The notes beneath the pieces are model-generated. The model worked only from the letters and a program-made list of their open reading frames with translations, did no database searches and was not told the DNA's origin. The position numbers and the translations under genes were made by a program. This document shows, piece after piece, positions 1 to 8,277 of a stretch of DNA of 39,055 nucleotides. The first letter of the stretch is position 1. Every line of letters begins with the position of its first letter. The stretch comes from an uncultured Eubacteriales bacterium (GTDB lineage: Bacteria > Bacillota > Clostridia > Monoglobales > Monoglobaceae), in contig URAN01000023.1 of NCBI GenBank assembly GCA_900545865.1, forward strand, positions 1 to 39,055, in the 5' to 3' direction.

Positions 1-538
<538 letters not shown>

Positions 539-753
539 ATTGTTATATCTAAAGCTTTCGCTTTTTATATACTCGATTGTTTGTTAGCTCTTATCGAATA
601 CTAACGTTTTGTAAAGTTCGCTAAAACTTTTTAAGGAATTGACAAGGTATTATACCTTGTGCAATTGTCGTAACGATTCGTCTTTCGACTCTTTCGTTAC
701 CGCTTAATCACTGTTTACTTTTCAAACATCATCCGTCGCCTCAAAAAAGCGAC
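539..753 (-). promoter_or_regulatory. rRNA leader with boxA-like element and hairpins
   Basis: This is the transcribed spacer between the innermost rrn promoter and 16S. Reading downstream on the minus strand, it holds a short hairpin (GTCGC/GCGAC, 735-753), then a boxA-like stretch TTTGAAAAGTAAACAG (711-726) resembling the antitermination box of Firmicute rrn leaders. A stem pairs 670-676 with 694-700, and a long stem pairs 642-649 with 653-660, extended by AATTG/CAATT around a single bulge (637-666). The last stem contains an incidental TATAAT. The boxA role in antitermination is established for rrn operons. Its assignment here, and the idea that the stems are processing or pausing signals, are inference. 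Confidence 0.6.
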
Positions 754-759
754 TTGCCT

Positions 760-788
760 ATTATATCACAGTTCTTCGTTTTTGTCAA
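760..788 (-). promoter_or_regulatory. rrn promoter P1 (innermost)
   Basis: The minus strand reads TTGACA, 17 nt, TATAAT, with an extended -10 (TGATATAAT). An A-rich tract (GAAAAAAAGAC) lies immediately upstream, like an UP element. The likely start is about seven bases after the -10, at a G. It is the promoter closest to 16S. Confidence 0.9.
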
Positions 789-905
789 GTCTTTTTTTCA
801 ACTTTTTTCGAAAAACTTGTGCCGCTGTTTCGCTTTACTCAGCAATGTTTTCTCAATCGCCTGATTGTCTTGCCCTAAGTTGTCCTCTTGCTCAACAGCT
901 TTCCT

Positions 906-934
906 ATTATATCACAACTCTTCTCTCTTGTCAA
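906..934 (-). promoter_or_regulatory. rrn promoter P2
   Basis: Perfect TTGACA, 17-nt spacer and perfect TATAAT with TG-A in front, on the minus strand. The upstream block GAAAAAAGTACTTGACA is identical to that of P3. Bases after the -10 (AGGAAAG) resemble those of P1 (AGGCAAG). Confidence 0.9.
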
Positions 935-1045
935 GTACTTTTTTCAGATTTGCGATATTTTTTCTTTTTCTGTCGTAAATTAGGGCGAAACACTTTAATC
1001 TCCCGATTGTGTTATCTGCACCGCTGTTTTTGCGACAGCTTATCA

Positions 1046-1074
1046 AGTATATCACTTTTTTCGTCATTTGTCAA
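1046..1074 (-). promoter_or_regulatory. rrn promoter P3
   Basis: TTGACA, 17-nt spacer and TATACT (one mismatch to consensus) with an extended TGA, on the minus strand. It has the same GAAAAAAGTACTTGACA upstream block as P2. Confidence 0.85.
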
Positions 1075-1157
1075 GTACTTTTTTCAAAAAAATTAAAAAA
1101 CTTTATTTAATTAATTCTTTTCAAAAAATTGTGACCGCTCTCAAAGAGCGTGTTACT

Positions 1158-1186
1158 ATTATATCACCGTTTTGCGCCTGTGTCAA
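1158..1186 (-). promoter_or_regulatory. rrn promoter P4 (outermost)
   Basis: TTGACA, 17-nt spacer and TATAAT with TGA in front, on the minus strand. The upstream tract is GAAAAATCGC. It is the farthest of the four tandem promoters, about 620 bp from 16S and back to back with the asnB promoter. Confidence 0.85.
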
Positions 1187-1248
1187 GCGATTTTTCGACA
1201 AAAACCTTTCAAATCGAATGTCGTAATTAAACGTTTTTATGTTTATCT

Positions 1249-1277
1249 TTCACACATTGGGCTTTTTTTCATATAAT
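1249..1277 (+). promoter_or_regulatory. asnB promoter
   Basis: TTCACA, 17-nt spacer, TATAAT on the plus strand, about 80 bp ahead of the asnB start. It is divergent from the outermost rrn promoter. I see no recognisable operator or leader structure in the short 5' UTR. Confidence 0.7.
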
Positions 1278-1358
1278 AAACTTGAAAAAGTCATTTTTGT
1301 CACGTTCTTTTTCCGAGTTAAATTGTTTGCTTAAAATAAATTTGAAAGGATGTTTTTT

Positions 1359-3197
1359 ATGTGTGGAATCGCCGGATGGCTTAATTTTAACAGCGATATT
1401 TCAAATAACGAAAAGATTTTTAACGCAATGTCGGATACTCTTGTACGGCGCGGCCCCGATTCGGGCGGAGCTTATATTTCAAAAAATGTTGCGCTGATTC
1501 ACCGCAGGCTTGCCGTTGTGGATTTAGAGGGCGGAGCACAACCCATGTATAAAACGTATAACGAACGCGAGTACATAATCGTATATAACGGTGAGCTTTA
1601 TAACTCCGATGACCTGAGAACCGAATTGAGCGAATATGGAATAAGTTTTAATTCACATTCCGATACTGAGGTGGTGCTTTCTTCTTATATAATATGGGGT
1701 GACAAGTGTCCCGAGCATCTAAACGGAATTTTTGCTCTTGCAATATATGACAAACACCGCCGCCGTCTTTTTTGCGCTCGCGACCGCGCCGGCGTAAAAC
1801 CGTTTTTTTATCATATGGGAAATGACGGATTTATCTTCGGTTCAGAAATTTCGACATTGTTGAGTCACCCGAGCGTTCCGCACACGATAGACTCAAACGG
1901 AATCGGCGAGATTTTTCTTATCGGCCCCGGCCGCACCCCGGGGCACAGTGCCTTTTCAGCGATAGCGGAGCTAAAGCCCGGAGAATACGCCGTATATGAT
2001 GAATCGGGATTCAAAAAACAGGCATACTGGGAGCTGAAAGCCGCCGAACACACCGACACCCCCGAAGAAACCGCCGAACACATTCGCTTTTTGCTTACAG
2101 ATTCAATAAAAAGACAGCTTGTATCCGATGTTCCGCTGTGCTGTTTTTTGTCGGGCGGCTTAGATTCAAGCATAATTTCTTCGGTTGCCGCATCGGAATA
2201 TCAAAAATCCAATCATACACTTACAACATACTCTGTCGATTATGTCGATAACGAAAAATATTTTAAAGCAAACGTATTTCAGCCGAACAGCGACGACCAC
2301 TATATCGATATTATGAGCAAAAGCATCGGTTCTCGCCACAACAAGGTTATTTTGGACAACATCGATGTTGCCGATGCTTTGTATCCTGCCACTCTGGCGC
2401 GTTCTCTCCCCGGAATGGCGGAAGTTGATTCATCGCTTTTATTATTTTGCCGCGAAGTAAAAAAGACTCACACCGTTGCGGTATCGGGAGAGTGCGCCGA
2501 TGAAATATTCGGTGGTTATCCATGGTATTCAAACCCCGACGTGTTGTTTGCCGATGACTTTCCATGGAGTGGAAACACCGAAACAAAATCAAAGCTGATA
2601 GGCAAAAAATTTCTTACATTTGACCCAACCGAATTTGTATATCAGCGATACCTCGAAACCGTTAAGGCTGCGCCGAAAACAGGCACTGAATCGGCAATCG
2701 ACAGCCGCATAAAAGAGGTAACGATGCTTAATCTGAAATGGTTTATGCAGACCCTTCTTGACCGAAAAGACAGGATGTCAATGTACAGCGGTCTCGAGGT
2801 AAGAGTTCCGTTTTGCGACCATCGTATAATGGAATATGCCTATAATATCCCGTGGGAAATCAAAGCGCTTCACGGGCGCGAAAAGGGATTGCTCCGCAAA
2901 GCGTTCGAAGGAATTTTGCCCGATGAAATCATCAAACGCAAAAAGAGTCCGTACCCCAAAAGCCACAATCCCGTATATATCAACAGCGTTATCGAAAAGG
3001 TAAAGACGGTTTTGGATAATAATTCCGCGCCGATATGGGAGATTGCGAACAAAGCCTTTGTCAAAGAAATCCTCGACACCGAGGGAAGCGCTTTTTCAAG
3101 ACCATGGTACGGTCAGCTCATGAACTTTCCTCAAATAATGGCGTACATCTATTCAATTAATGTGTGGCTCAAAGAATTTGCCGCGGATATTAAATAA
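1359..3197 (+). CDS. asnB: Asparagine synthetase, glutamine-hydrolysing (AsnB)
   Basis: Cytoplasmic enzyme that makes asparagine from aspartate, glutamine and ATP. I start it at the second ATG, which gives MCGIAGW. The nucleophilic Cys2 must become the N-terminus after Met removal, and the AAAGGA ribosome site sits 8 nt ahead, whereas the ATG at 1350 overlaps that site. The protein has 612 residues. The N-terminal class II glutaminase domain (about 1-210) shows RRGPDSG, NGELYN and SDTEV. The C-terminal synthetase domain shows the pyrophosphate loop SGGLDSS (265-271). The length is normal for clostridial AsnB. It is monocistronic, with its own promoter and a strong hairpin behind it. No key residue is missing. 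Confidence 0.96.
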   Translation: MCGIAGWLNFNSDISNNEKIFNAMSDTLVRRGPDSGGAYISKNVALIHRRLAVVDLEGGAQPMYKTYNEREYIIVYNGELYNSDDLRTELSEYGISFNSHSDTEVVLSSYIIWGDKCPEHLNGIFALAIYDKHRRRLFCARDRAGVKPFFYHMGNDGFIFGSEISTLLSHPSVPHTIDSNGIGEIFLIGPGRTPGHSAFSAIAELKPGEYAVYDESGFKKQAYWELKAAEHTDTPEETAEHIRFLLTDSIKRQLVSDVPLCCFLSGGLDSSIISSVAASEYQKSNHTLTTYSVDYVDNEKYFKANVFQPNSDDHYIDIMSKSIGSRHNKVILDNIDVADALYPATLARSLPGMAEVDSSLLLFCREVKKTHTVAVSGECADEIFGGYPWYSNPDVLFADDFPWSGNTETKSKLIGKKFLTFDPTEFVYQRYLETVKAAPKTGTESAIDSRIKEVTMLNLKWFMQTLLDRKDRMSMYSGLEVRVPFCDHRIMEYAYNIPWEIKALHGREKGLLRKAFEGILPDEIIKRKKSPYPKSHNPVYINSVIEKVKTVLDNNSAPIWEIANKAFVKEILDTEGSAFSRPWYGQLMNFPQIMAYIYSINVWLKEFAADIK

Positions 3198-3256
3198 AAT
3201 CGCAAAGTCAATTTTGGCATTTGCCGTTCCGATCGAAAAAACATTCCGCAAACCAA

Positions 3257-3295
3257 ATCAAAATGTCCGTCTCGGCGAATAACGGACATTTTGAT
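3257..3295 (+). terminator. asnB terminator
   Basis: Perfect 14-bp stem ATCAAAATGTCCGT/ACGGACATTTTGAT with an 11-nt loop, 60 bp after asnB, followed by T-rich sequence. The U-run is interrupted, so efficiency is uncertain. Confidence 0.75.
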
Positions 3296-3337
3296 TTTGA
3301 TTTAATTCATATGTTTTATTCATAAAATAAGGATAAC

Positions 3338-3357
3338 CCCCATAAGTATAAATGGGG
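3338..3357 (+). promoter_or_regulatory. Hairpin covering the cwlD ribosome binding site
   Basis: The 6-bp inverted repeat CCCCAT/ATGGGG has an 8-nt loop. The right arm contains most of the GGGGTGAT ribosome binding site of cwlD. Folding would hide the site. Regulation by this hairpin is inference. Confidence 0.45.
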
Positions 3358-3365
3358 TGATAAAA

Positions 3366-4109
3366 ATGTTTATAACAATAAACAAACGCACATTAATCTA
3401 TATTTTTTCAGCACTGCTGGCGGCAGGTATATTTATCGTGGGGCTGTCGATAAAAGAGGCGCGGGATGATATTGAAAAAAGTCTTCCCGTTATGAGTCCG
3501 CACGACCTCACCATATTGATTGACGCGGGTCACGGCGGCGCGGACGGCGGAGCCTCGGCAAACGGACTGACCGAAAAAGATATTAACCTCAGCGTTGCGT
3601 TAAAACTTAAAGATAAAATCGAGCAAAACGGCGGCTCTGTGACAATGACGCGCGATGGTGATTACTCGACTGCAGACGAGAATCGTACTGATGGAACATC
3701 GGCTAAAAAATCCGACTTAAAGCGTCGCCGCGAGATGGTATCCGAAAGCGGCGCAAATATGTTTGTCAGCATTCATATGAATAAATTTCCCCAAGAAAAA
3801 TATTGGGGCGCACAGGTTTTTTATGCCGACACCCCCGACAGCAGCCAAAAACTCGGCGAGGCCATCCAATCCGCACTTCCGCGAATTTTAAATGACGGCA
3901 ACGAACGCACGGCAAAGAAAACAAACGGCAGTATCTATATTTTAAAAAATGCCTCCGTTCCGTCCGTTATAGTAGAGTGCGGCTTTTTATCCAACCCGAA
4001 CGAAGCGGAAAAGCTAAAAAGCGATGACTATCAAACACAGCTTGCCGACGCGATTTTTGAGGGAATATGTGATTACCTTAAAACCGCGGATGTCACTCAA
4101 GACGCTTGA
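3366..4109 (+). CDS. cwlD: N-acetylmuramoyl-L-alanine amidase, CwlD type
   Basis: Zinc amidase of the Amidase_3 family that cleaves the lactam/peptide linkage of peptidoglycan. CwlD members act in the forespore to make cortex muramic-lactam needed for germination. The start chosen is the ATG six bases after GGGGTG; the upstream GTG (3357) lies inside that ribosome site. The protein has 247 residues with an N-terminal membrane segment (about 9-28, signal anchor). The zinc ligands are H56 (AGHGG), E70 and H137 (SIHMN), and the catalytic Glu is E204 (VECGFLSN). The KYWGAQVFY stretch is typical of CwlD. It implies a sporulating host. No clear sigma-G promoter was found. A vegetative amidase role cannot be excluded. 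Confidence 0.85.
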   Translation: MFITINKRTLIYIFSALLAAGIFIVGLSIKEARDDIEKSLPVMSPHDLTILIDAGHGGADGGASANGLTEKDINLSVALKLKDKIEQNGGSVTMTRDGDYSTADENRTDGTSAKKSDLKRRREMVSESGANMFVSIHMNKFPQEKYWGAQVFYADTPDSSQKLGEAIQSALPRILNDGNERTAKKTNGSIYILKNASVPSVIVECGFLSNPNEAEKLKSDDYQTQLADAIFEGICDYLKTADVTQDA

Positions 4110-4166
4110 TTTAGGTATTTATAATTTTGAATCGCAAAATATGGAAAACTTTTTTAATATTTCATA

Positions 4167-4195
4167 TTGCCTAACGCGCTGTTATGTGATATAAT
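4167..4195 (+). promoter_or_regulatory. ppa promoter
   Basis: TTGCCT, 17-nt spacer and TATAAT with an extended TGA, 45 bp before the ppa start. Confidence 0.8.
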
Positions 4196-4239
4196 CAGAT
4201 ACAAGCAATGCTTAAATTCCAAAATAACAGGAGGACAAT

Positions 4240-4767
4240 ATGAATATTTGGCACGATGTAAGACCCGAAAGAATTAAACCAGATAACTTTTTATCCGTAA
4301 TAGAGATTAAAAAGGGCAGCAAGAAGAAGTACGAACTTGACAAAGAAACGGGATTTATCATTCTTGACCGTATTCTTTATACATCAACGCATTATCCTGC
4401 AAATTACGGATTTATTCCGAGGACCTATGCCGATGACGGCGATCCGCTCGATGTGCTTGTTCTCACGTCCGAGGGCATAGACCCGCTTGTTCTCGTGCAT
4501 TGTTATCCGATAGGCGTTATAAAAATGATTGATAACGGAAAAGACGATGAAAAAATAATTGCCATTCCGTATGAAGACCCATCATATAACGAATATCACG
4601 ATATAAGCGATTTGCCGTCACATTTATTTGAAGAAATGCGCCACTTTTTCTCGGTTTATAAACAGCTCGAAGGTAAAACAACGGCTGTTGACGAGGTACA
4701 GGGACGTGACGCGGCATTAAGGATCATCGAGCATTGTATCGACAACTATAATAAAAAATTTAACTGA
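4240..4767 (+). CDS. ppa: Inorganic pyrophosphatase, family I
   Basis: Soluble Mg2+-dependent enzyme that hydrolyses pyrophosphate released by biosynthetic reactions such as tRNA charging. The 175 residues match the normal bacterial family I length. The signature DGDPLDVLV supplies the metal-binding aspartates, and YPANYGFIPRT is the usual conserved stretch ahead of it. An AGGAGG site lies 7 nt before ATG. The gene is a single-gene unit with an extended -10 promoter upstream and a bidirectional hairpin downstream. Many Clostridia carry family II (DHH) enzymes instead; this one is clearly family I. Confidence 0.95.
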   Translation: MNIWHDVRPERIKPDNFLSVIEIKKGSKKKYELDKETGFIILDRILYTSTHYPANYGFIPRTYADDGDPLDVLVLTSEGIDPLVLVHCYPIGVIKMIDNGKDDEKIIAIPYEDPSYNEYHDISDLPSHLFEEMRHFFSVYKQLEGKTTAVDEVQGRDAALRIIEHCIDNYNKKFN

Positions 4768-4781
4768 AATTTAATATAACC

Positions 4782-4824
4782 AAATTAAGATGTCTCAGTT
4801 CTATTGGTGAGGGCATCTTAATTT
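4782..4824. terminator. Bidirectional terminator between ppa and a minus-strand short unit
   Basis: An 11-bp stem AAATTAAGATG/CATCTTAATTT is flanked by T-rich sequence on both sides. On the plus strand TTTTTCTTG follows, ending ppa. On the minus strand it closes the short transcript that starts near 5016. Confidence 0.8.
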
Positions 4825-4842
4825 TTCTTGTCAAATTTATTT

Positions 4843-4966
4843 TTAAAATTCAAAATATGCCCTATACACATCGAGCAGATATTTCGCCATTATCTTTTTT
4901 ATTTCCAAAGGAGCGTTTATGCCCGGCTCAAAGCTGAACAAATGCTGATGATATTGATGGTTTCAT
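4843..4966 (-). other. Split short reading frame in a promoter-to-terminator unit (small gene, frameshifted gene or sRNA)
   Basis: Downstream of a near-consensus minus-strand promoter, an AGGGAG site lies 10 nt before an ATG at 4966. Frame 0 gives MKPSISSAFVQL and stops at CTT TGA. Slipping +1 at that CTT continues as EPGINAPLEIKKIMAKYL and so on, ending YRAYFEF at TAA (4843-4845). The joined product would be about 40 residues, with a helix-like C-terminal half. CTT-TGA is the slip sequence known from prfB, but the family is not RF2 and no AGGGGG stimulator is visible. It may be a true small gene with recoding, a decayed gene, or simply a regulatory RNA. I do not recognise the product. Confidence 0.4.
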
Positions 4967-5022
4967 AACTTTTTAGCTCCCTTTAGGCTTTATTCAAAAG
5001 TCTCTTTGTTTGATTTAGGCAA

Positions 5023-5051
5023 ATTTTAACACATATCTTTGTATATGTCAA
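5023..5051 (-). promoter_or_regulatory. Promoter of the short unit, with palindrome in the spacer
   Basis: On the minus strand, perfect TTGACA, 17-nt spacer, TAAAAT, with TG-T in front of the -10. The spacer and -35 overlap the inverted repeat ACATAT-6 nt-ATATGT (5031-5048), which looks like an operator. The predicted transcript runs about 235 nt to the terminator at 4782-4824. Confidence 0.7.
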
Positions 5052-5120
5052 CAAAAAACTCATTTGCAAAACAAAGTTGGAAAAAAAGAGCAAGTCTAAT
5101 CAATATTTTTGGGGAAAATG

Positions 5121-5157
5121 CAAAAAGCATACCACAAATTATGCGATATGCTTTTTG
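5121..5157 (-). terminator. Terminator of the alpha operon
   Basis: An 11-bp stem CAAAAAGCATA/TATGCTTTTTG lies 13 bp after the rplQ stop. The stem itself ends in a T-run on the minus strand and more T-rich sequence follows. Confidence 0.75.
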
Positions 5158-5169
5158 TTTTTACTTTAA

Positions 5170-5514
5170 TTAGTCAACAAGCTCAAGTACAGCCATTTCA
5201 GCCGCGTCACCGCGTCTGGGTCCAATCTTGATAACTCTGGTGTAACCGCCGTTTCTCTCTGAATACTTAGGTGCGATTTCATCAAACAGCTTTGATACAA
5301 CGTCACGCTTTGTAACAAAACCAAGTGCCTGTCTCTTTGTGTGAAGTGTGTTGGCTTTGCCGAGTGTAACCATTTTGTCAGCCAGCTTTTGAACTTCTTT
5401 CGCACGGGTAACGGTTGTTTCGATTTTACCGTTTTCCAAAAGCGAAGTTGTCAAATTTCTGAGCATCGCACGTCTTTGGTCGGTCGGTCTGCCAAGCTTT
5501 CTCTGGTGTGCCAT
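5170..5514 (-). CDS. rplQ: 50S ribosomal protein L17
   Basis: Structural protein of the large ribosomal subunit near the exit tunnel. The 114 residues match the bacterial L17 family: MAHQRKLGRPTDQRRAMLRN at the start, the KRDVVSKLFDEIAP core, and GGYTRVIK plus the family-typical ELVD ending. A GAGGTGAT site precedes ATG. It is last in the alpha operon, 109 bp after rpoA, where bacterial alpha operons normally end, and a hairpin terminator follows at once. That the usual ecfA/truA genes lie elsewhere is suggested by their absence here. Confidence 0.97.
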   Translation of the reverse strand: MAHQRKLGRPTDQRRAMLRNLTTSLLENGKIETTVTRAKEVQKLADKMVTLGKANTLHTKRQALGFVTKRDVVSKLFDEIAPKYSERNGGYTRVIKIGPRRGDAAEMAVLELVD

Positions 5515-5623
5515 ATTATCACCTCATTCTTTAAATTCTTAAAAATCTCGTTCTTTGGTCAATGCATTGGTTTGCGACATCAATGATCTTGCACCTTGGT
5601 GCATCACATTATGCCTCGTCCTT

Positions 5624-6571
5624 TCAATCATCGTTCGAAAGCGACAGACCCATGCCGTCAAGCTTTGCGATGACCTCCTCTAACGATTTGCGTCCGAGAT
5701 TACGGACTTTCATCATATCGTTTTCGGATCTTGCGGTAAGATCCTGAACGGTATTTATGCCTGCTCTCTTTAAGCAGTTATAGGAACGAACAGAGAGGTC
5801 GAGTTCCTCGATAGTTGTCTCAAGAACCTTTTCAATCTTGCTCTCTTCCTTTTCAATCATAATTTCAGCGTTCTTTGCGTCATCGGACAAATCGACGAAA
5901 AGAGCCATATGTTCGCTGATAATCTTTGCCGCAAGGCTCACAGCCTCTGACGGCGGTATAGTACCGTCTGTCCATACCTCGATTGAGAGTTTGTCATAAT
6001 CCGTGACATTTCCCACACGAGTGTTCTCAACCGTATAGTTGACTTTACGAACAGGCGTATAAATCGAATCGGTAGCAATTACACCGATAACCGGCTGCAA
6101 CAGTTGTTTATTGCGGTCGGAAGATACATATCCGCGCCCCTTATCGAGTGTTATCTCCATAAAGAGCTTTGCGTCATCGTTTAAAGTTGCGATGTGCAAA
6201 TCTTCGTTTATGATTTCAACATCAGAGTCGTGTTTTATATCCCCCGCACAAATTTCACCGGCACCCTCGTGATTGATATACACAGTCTTGGGTGCCTCTG
6301 AGTGCAGCTTTATAGCTAAATTTTTAATGTTGAGTATAATCTCGGTAACGTCTTCCTTTACACCGGGAACAGTCGAAAATTCGTGCAGCACGCCGTCAAT
6401 CTTAACGGAGGTAGCCGCAACACCCGGAAGTGACGAAAGCAGCATTCTTCTGAGAGAGTTGCCCAGTGTGGTACCGTAACCTCTCTCCAGAGGCTCAACA
6501 ACAAACTTGCCGTATTTGTTATCCTCGGATGCTTCAACGCATTCAATCTTTGGCTTTTCTATTTCAATCAT
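5624..6571 (-). CDS. rpoA: DNA-directed RNA polymerase subunit alpha
   Basis: Alpha subunit, which dimerises to nucleate core RNA polymerase and contacts UP elements and activators. The protein has 315 residues. The N-terminal assembly domain (about 1-230) includes the conserved LERGYGTTLGNSLRRMLLSS. The C-terminal domain (about 250-315) has the helix-hairpin-helix DNA contact region, with LGRKSLEEVIAKLDGMGLSL near the end. An AGGAGGG site lies 6 nt before ATG. It lies between rpsD and rplQ, as expected. Intact UP-element-contacting residues fit with the A-tracts seen upstream of the rrn promoters in this window, though that link is inference. Confidence 0.98.
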   Translation of the reverse strand: MIEIEKPKIECVEASEDNKYGKFVVEPLERGYGTTLGNSLRRMLLSSLPGVAATSVKIDGVLHEFSTVPGVKEDVTEIILNIKNLAIKLHSEAPKTVYINHEGAGEICAGDIKHDSDVEIINEDLHIATLNDDAKLFMEITLDKGRGYVSSDRNKQLLQPVIGVIATDSIYTPVRKVNYTVENTRVGNVTDYDKLSIEVWTDGTIPPSEAVSLAAKIISEHMALFVDLSDDAKNAEIMIEKEESKIEKVLETTIEELDLSVRSYNCLKRAGINTVQDLTARSENDMMKVRNLGRKSLEEVIAKLDGMGLSLSNDD

Positions 6572-6625
6572 TGTCAGCCCTCCTAAATAATTACAAAGAA
6601 AATTAACTTTGTATTTTCCGACCTA

Positions 6626-7213
6626 TTATTTGCTGTACAACTCAACAATCATATGTTCCTCTACTTCATAATCGATATGCTCTCTTGTCGGCAGGGCAAC
6701 AACTCTGCCTGACAGAGTATTCTTGTCTGCATCCAGCCAATCGGGAACTATTCTTGTAGAGTTTGCTTCTACATTTTCTTTAAATTTGGGAACAGATGTT
6801 TCCTTTATAGCAATAACATCGCCGGGCTTTACCAAATATGACGGAATGTTTACTTTCTTTCCGTTTATGGTAATGTGTGAGTGATTGACCATCTGTCTTG
6901 CCTCACGTCTTGTACCGGCAAATCCAAGTCTGAAAACAACGTTATCGAGTCTTGTTTCGAGAATCTGGAGCAACATTTCGCCTGTTATTCCGTGTCTCTT
7001 TGTTGCCATTGTATAATACTTACGGAACTGCTTTTCAAGCACACCGTATATAAATTTTACCTTTTGTTTTTCGTTAAGCTGCATACCGTACTCAGACATT
7101 TTTCTTCTGTTGGGGTTAGGGTTTCTGTTTGATTTTTTATCAACGCCCATAACGCTCGGTTCAATGCCGAGAGTTCTGCATCTCTTTAAAACGGGCTGCA
7201 TATTTTTAGCCAT
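6626..7213 (-). CDS. rpsD: 30S ribosomal protein S4
   Basis: Primary 16S-binding protein that starts 30S assembly, and in several bacteria a translational repressor of its own operon. The 195 residues carry an S4 RNA-binding domain around RLDNVVFRLGFAGTRREARQ and HITINGKKVNIPSYLVKPGD. The N-terminus has a single Cys (KRCRTLG) and lacks the four-Cys zinc site, so this is the zinc-free (C-minus) form. A strong AGGAGGTGA site precedes ATG. It sits inside the alpha operon, unlike Bacillus, where rpsD is separate. Confidence 0.97.
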   Translation of the reverse strand: MAKNMQPVLKRCRTLGIEPSVMGVDKKSNRNPNPNRRKMSEYGMQLNEKQKVKFIYGVLEKQFRKYYTMATKRHGITGEMLLQILETRLDNVVFRLGFAGTRREARQMVNHSHITINGKKVNIPSYLVKPGDVIAIKETSVPKFKENVEANSTRIVPDWLDADKNTLSGRVVALPTREHIDYEVEEHMIVELYSK

Positions 7214-7247
7214 GTTATTATTTCACCTCCTGTAATTTATCTGCGGA

Positions 7248-7640
7248 TTATACACGTCTTCTCTTCGGCGGTCTGCAACCGTTGTGAGGAATAGGTGTAA
7301 CGTCCTTAATCATATTTACTTCAAGACCTGCAACCTGAAGCGCACGAATAGCGGCCTCACGTCCCGAACCGGGTCCCTTAACATAAACTTCTACATGCTT
7401 TAAGCCGTGTTCCATAGCGGCTTTCGCTGCGGTTTCAGCTGCCATCTGCGCTGCAAACGGAGTGCTCTTTTTAGAACCTCTGAAACCAAGTCCGCCGGCG
7501 GATGCCCAAGAAATAGCATTTCCGGCTACATCTGTAATAGTAACAATGGTATTGTTAAAAGTTGATTTGATATGTGCTGCGCCGCGTTCAATATTCTTTT
7601 TCTCTCTGCGGCGGCGTGTCTTTTTAACTGCCTTTGCCAT
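7248..7640 (-). CDS. rpsK: 30S ribosomal protein S11
   Basis: Small-subunit platform protein that lines the mRNA path at the E site. The 130 residues have normal length, with the HIKSTFNNTIVTITD opening of the globular domain, GSKKSTPFAAQ, and the C-terminal basic tail TPIPHNGCRPPKRRRV. An AGGAGGTGA site precedes ATG. It lies between rpsM and rpsD in the alpha operon. The gap to rpsM (186 bp) is unusually wide and holds a small inverted repeat, AACCG/CGGTT near 7749-7763. Confidence 0.98.
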   Translation of the reverse strand: MAKAVKKTRRRREKKNIERGAAHIKSTFNNTIVTITDVAGNAISWASAGGLGFRGSKKSTPFAAQMAAETAAKAAMEHGLKHVEVYVKGPGSGREAAIRALQVAGLEVNMIKDVTPIPHNGCRPPKRRRV

Positions 7641-7826
7641 TGTAGATTCACCTCCTGAAAATACGAATATCTGTATTTTAATACAGAAAAAATCTCATAA
7701 ATCTGTCGGACGCCGAAAGCGCCCTTTTGGTTTTATCGAAGAAATCCGAACCGATTATCGGTTTTGCCCCTTGCCGGAGTATACGGTAGCAGGTATAAAC
7801 AAACAACGAACGAGGACTTTCGGTTA

Positions 7827-8192
7827 TTATTTCTTCTTGTTTGCGATGGTCTTTTTCGGACCCTTGCGAGTTCTTGCGTTAGTCTTTGAACGCTGTCCTC
7901 TTACCGGAAGACTTCTTCTGTGACGGAGACCGCGATAGCAGTTAATTTCCATCAAACGCTTAATATCCAAAGCAACATCACGTCTGAGGTCACCCTCAAC
8001 GTTATAGTTATCGATTTCGGCTCTGAGCTTTGAAACCTCATCCTCTGTCAAATCACGAACTCTTGTATCGGGATTGACGCCTGTTGCCGCAAGAATTTTT
8101 TTCGAAGTGGAAACGCCGATACCAAAGATATAGGTAAGACCTATTTCAACTCTTTTTTCGTTAGGCAAATCCACACCTGCGATACGTGCCAT
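7827..8192 (-). CDS. rpsM: 30S ribosomal protein S13
   Basis: Head protein of the small subunit that contacts the P-site tRNA and the intersubunit bridge. The 121 residues start MARIAGVDLPNEKRVEIGLT and end in the basic tRNA-contacting tail GLRHRRSLPVRGQRSKTNAR. A GGAGGTGA site precedes ATG. It follows rpmJ with a 123-bp spacer that contains a hairpin, which is the position of the S4 repressor site in the E. coli alpha operon. Confidence 0.98.
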   Translation of the reverse strand: MARIAGVDLPNEKRVEIGLTYIFGIGVSTSKKILAATGVNPDTRVRDLTEDEVSKLRAEIDNYNVEGDLRRDVALDIKRLMEINCYRGLRHRRSLPVRGQRSKTNARTRKGPKKTIANKKK

Positions 8193-8277
8193 ATAATTTC
8201 ACCTCCATTGAATTTGAAAAAACAAACGGAGCAGAATTTCACCCGTTATTCACGGAATCAGCTTAAAAGTAATTTTT

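Noticed and set aside
4911..4947. Nine-codon plus-strand frame MPGSKLNKC after AAAGGAG
   Set aside because: It is very short with no plus-strand promoter, and it lies opposite the better supported minus-strand unit.
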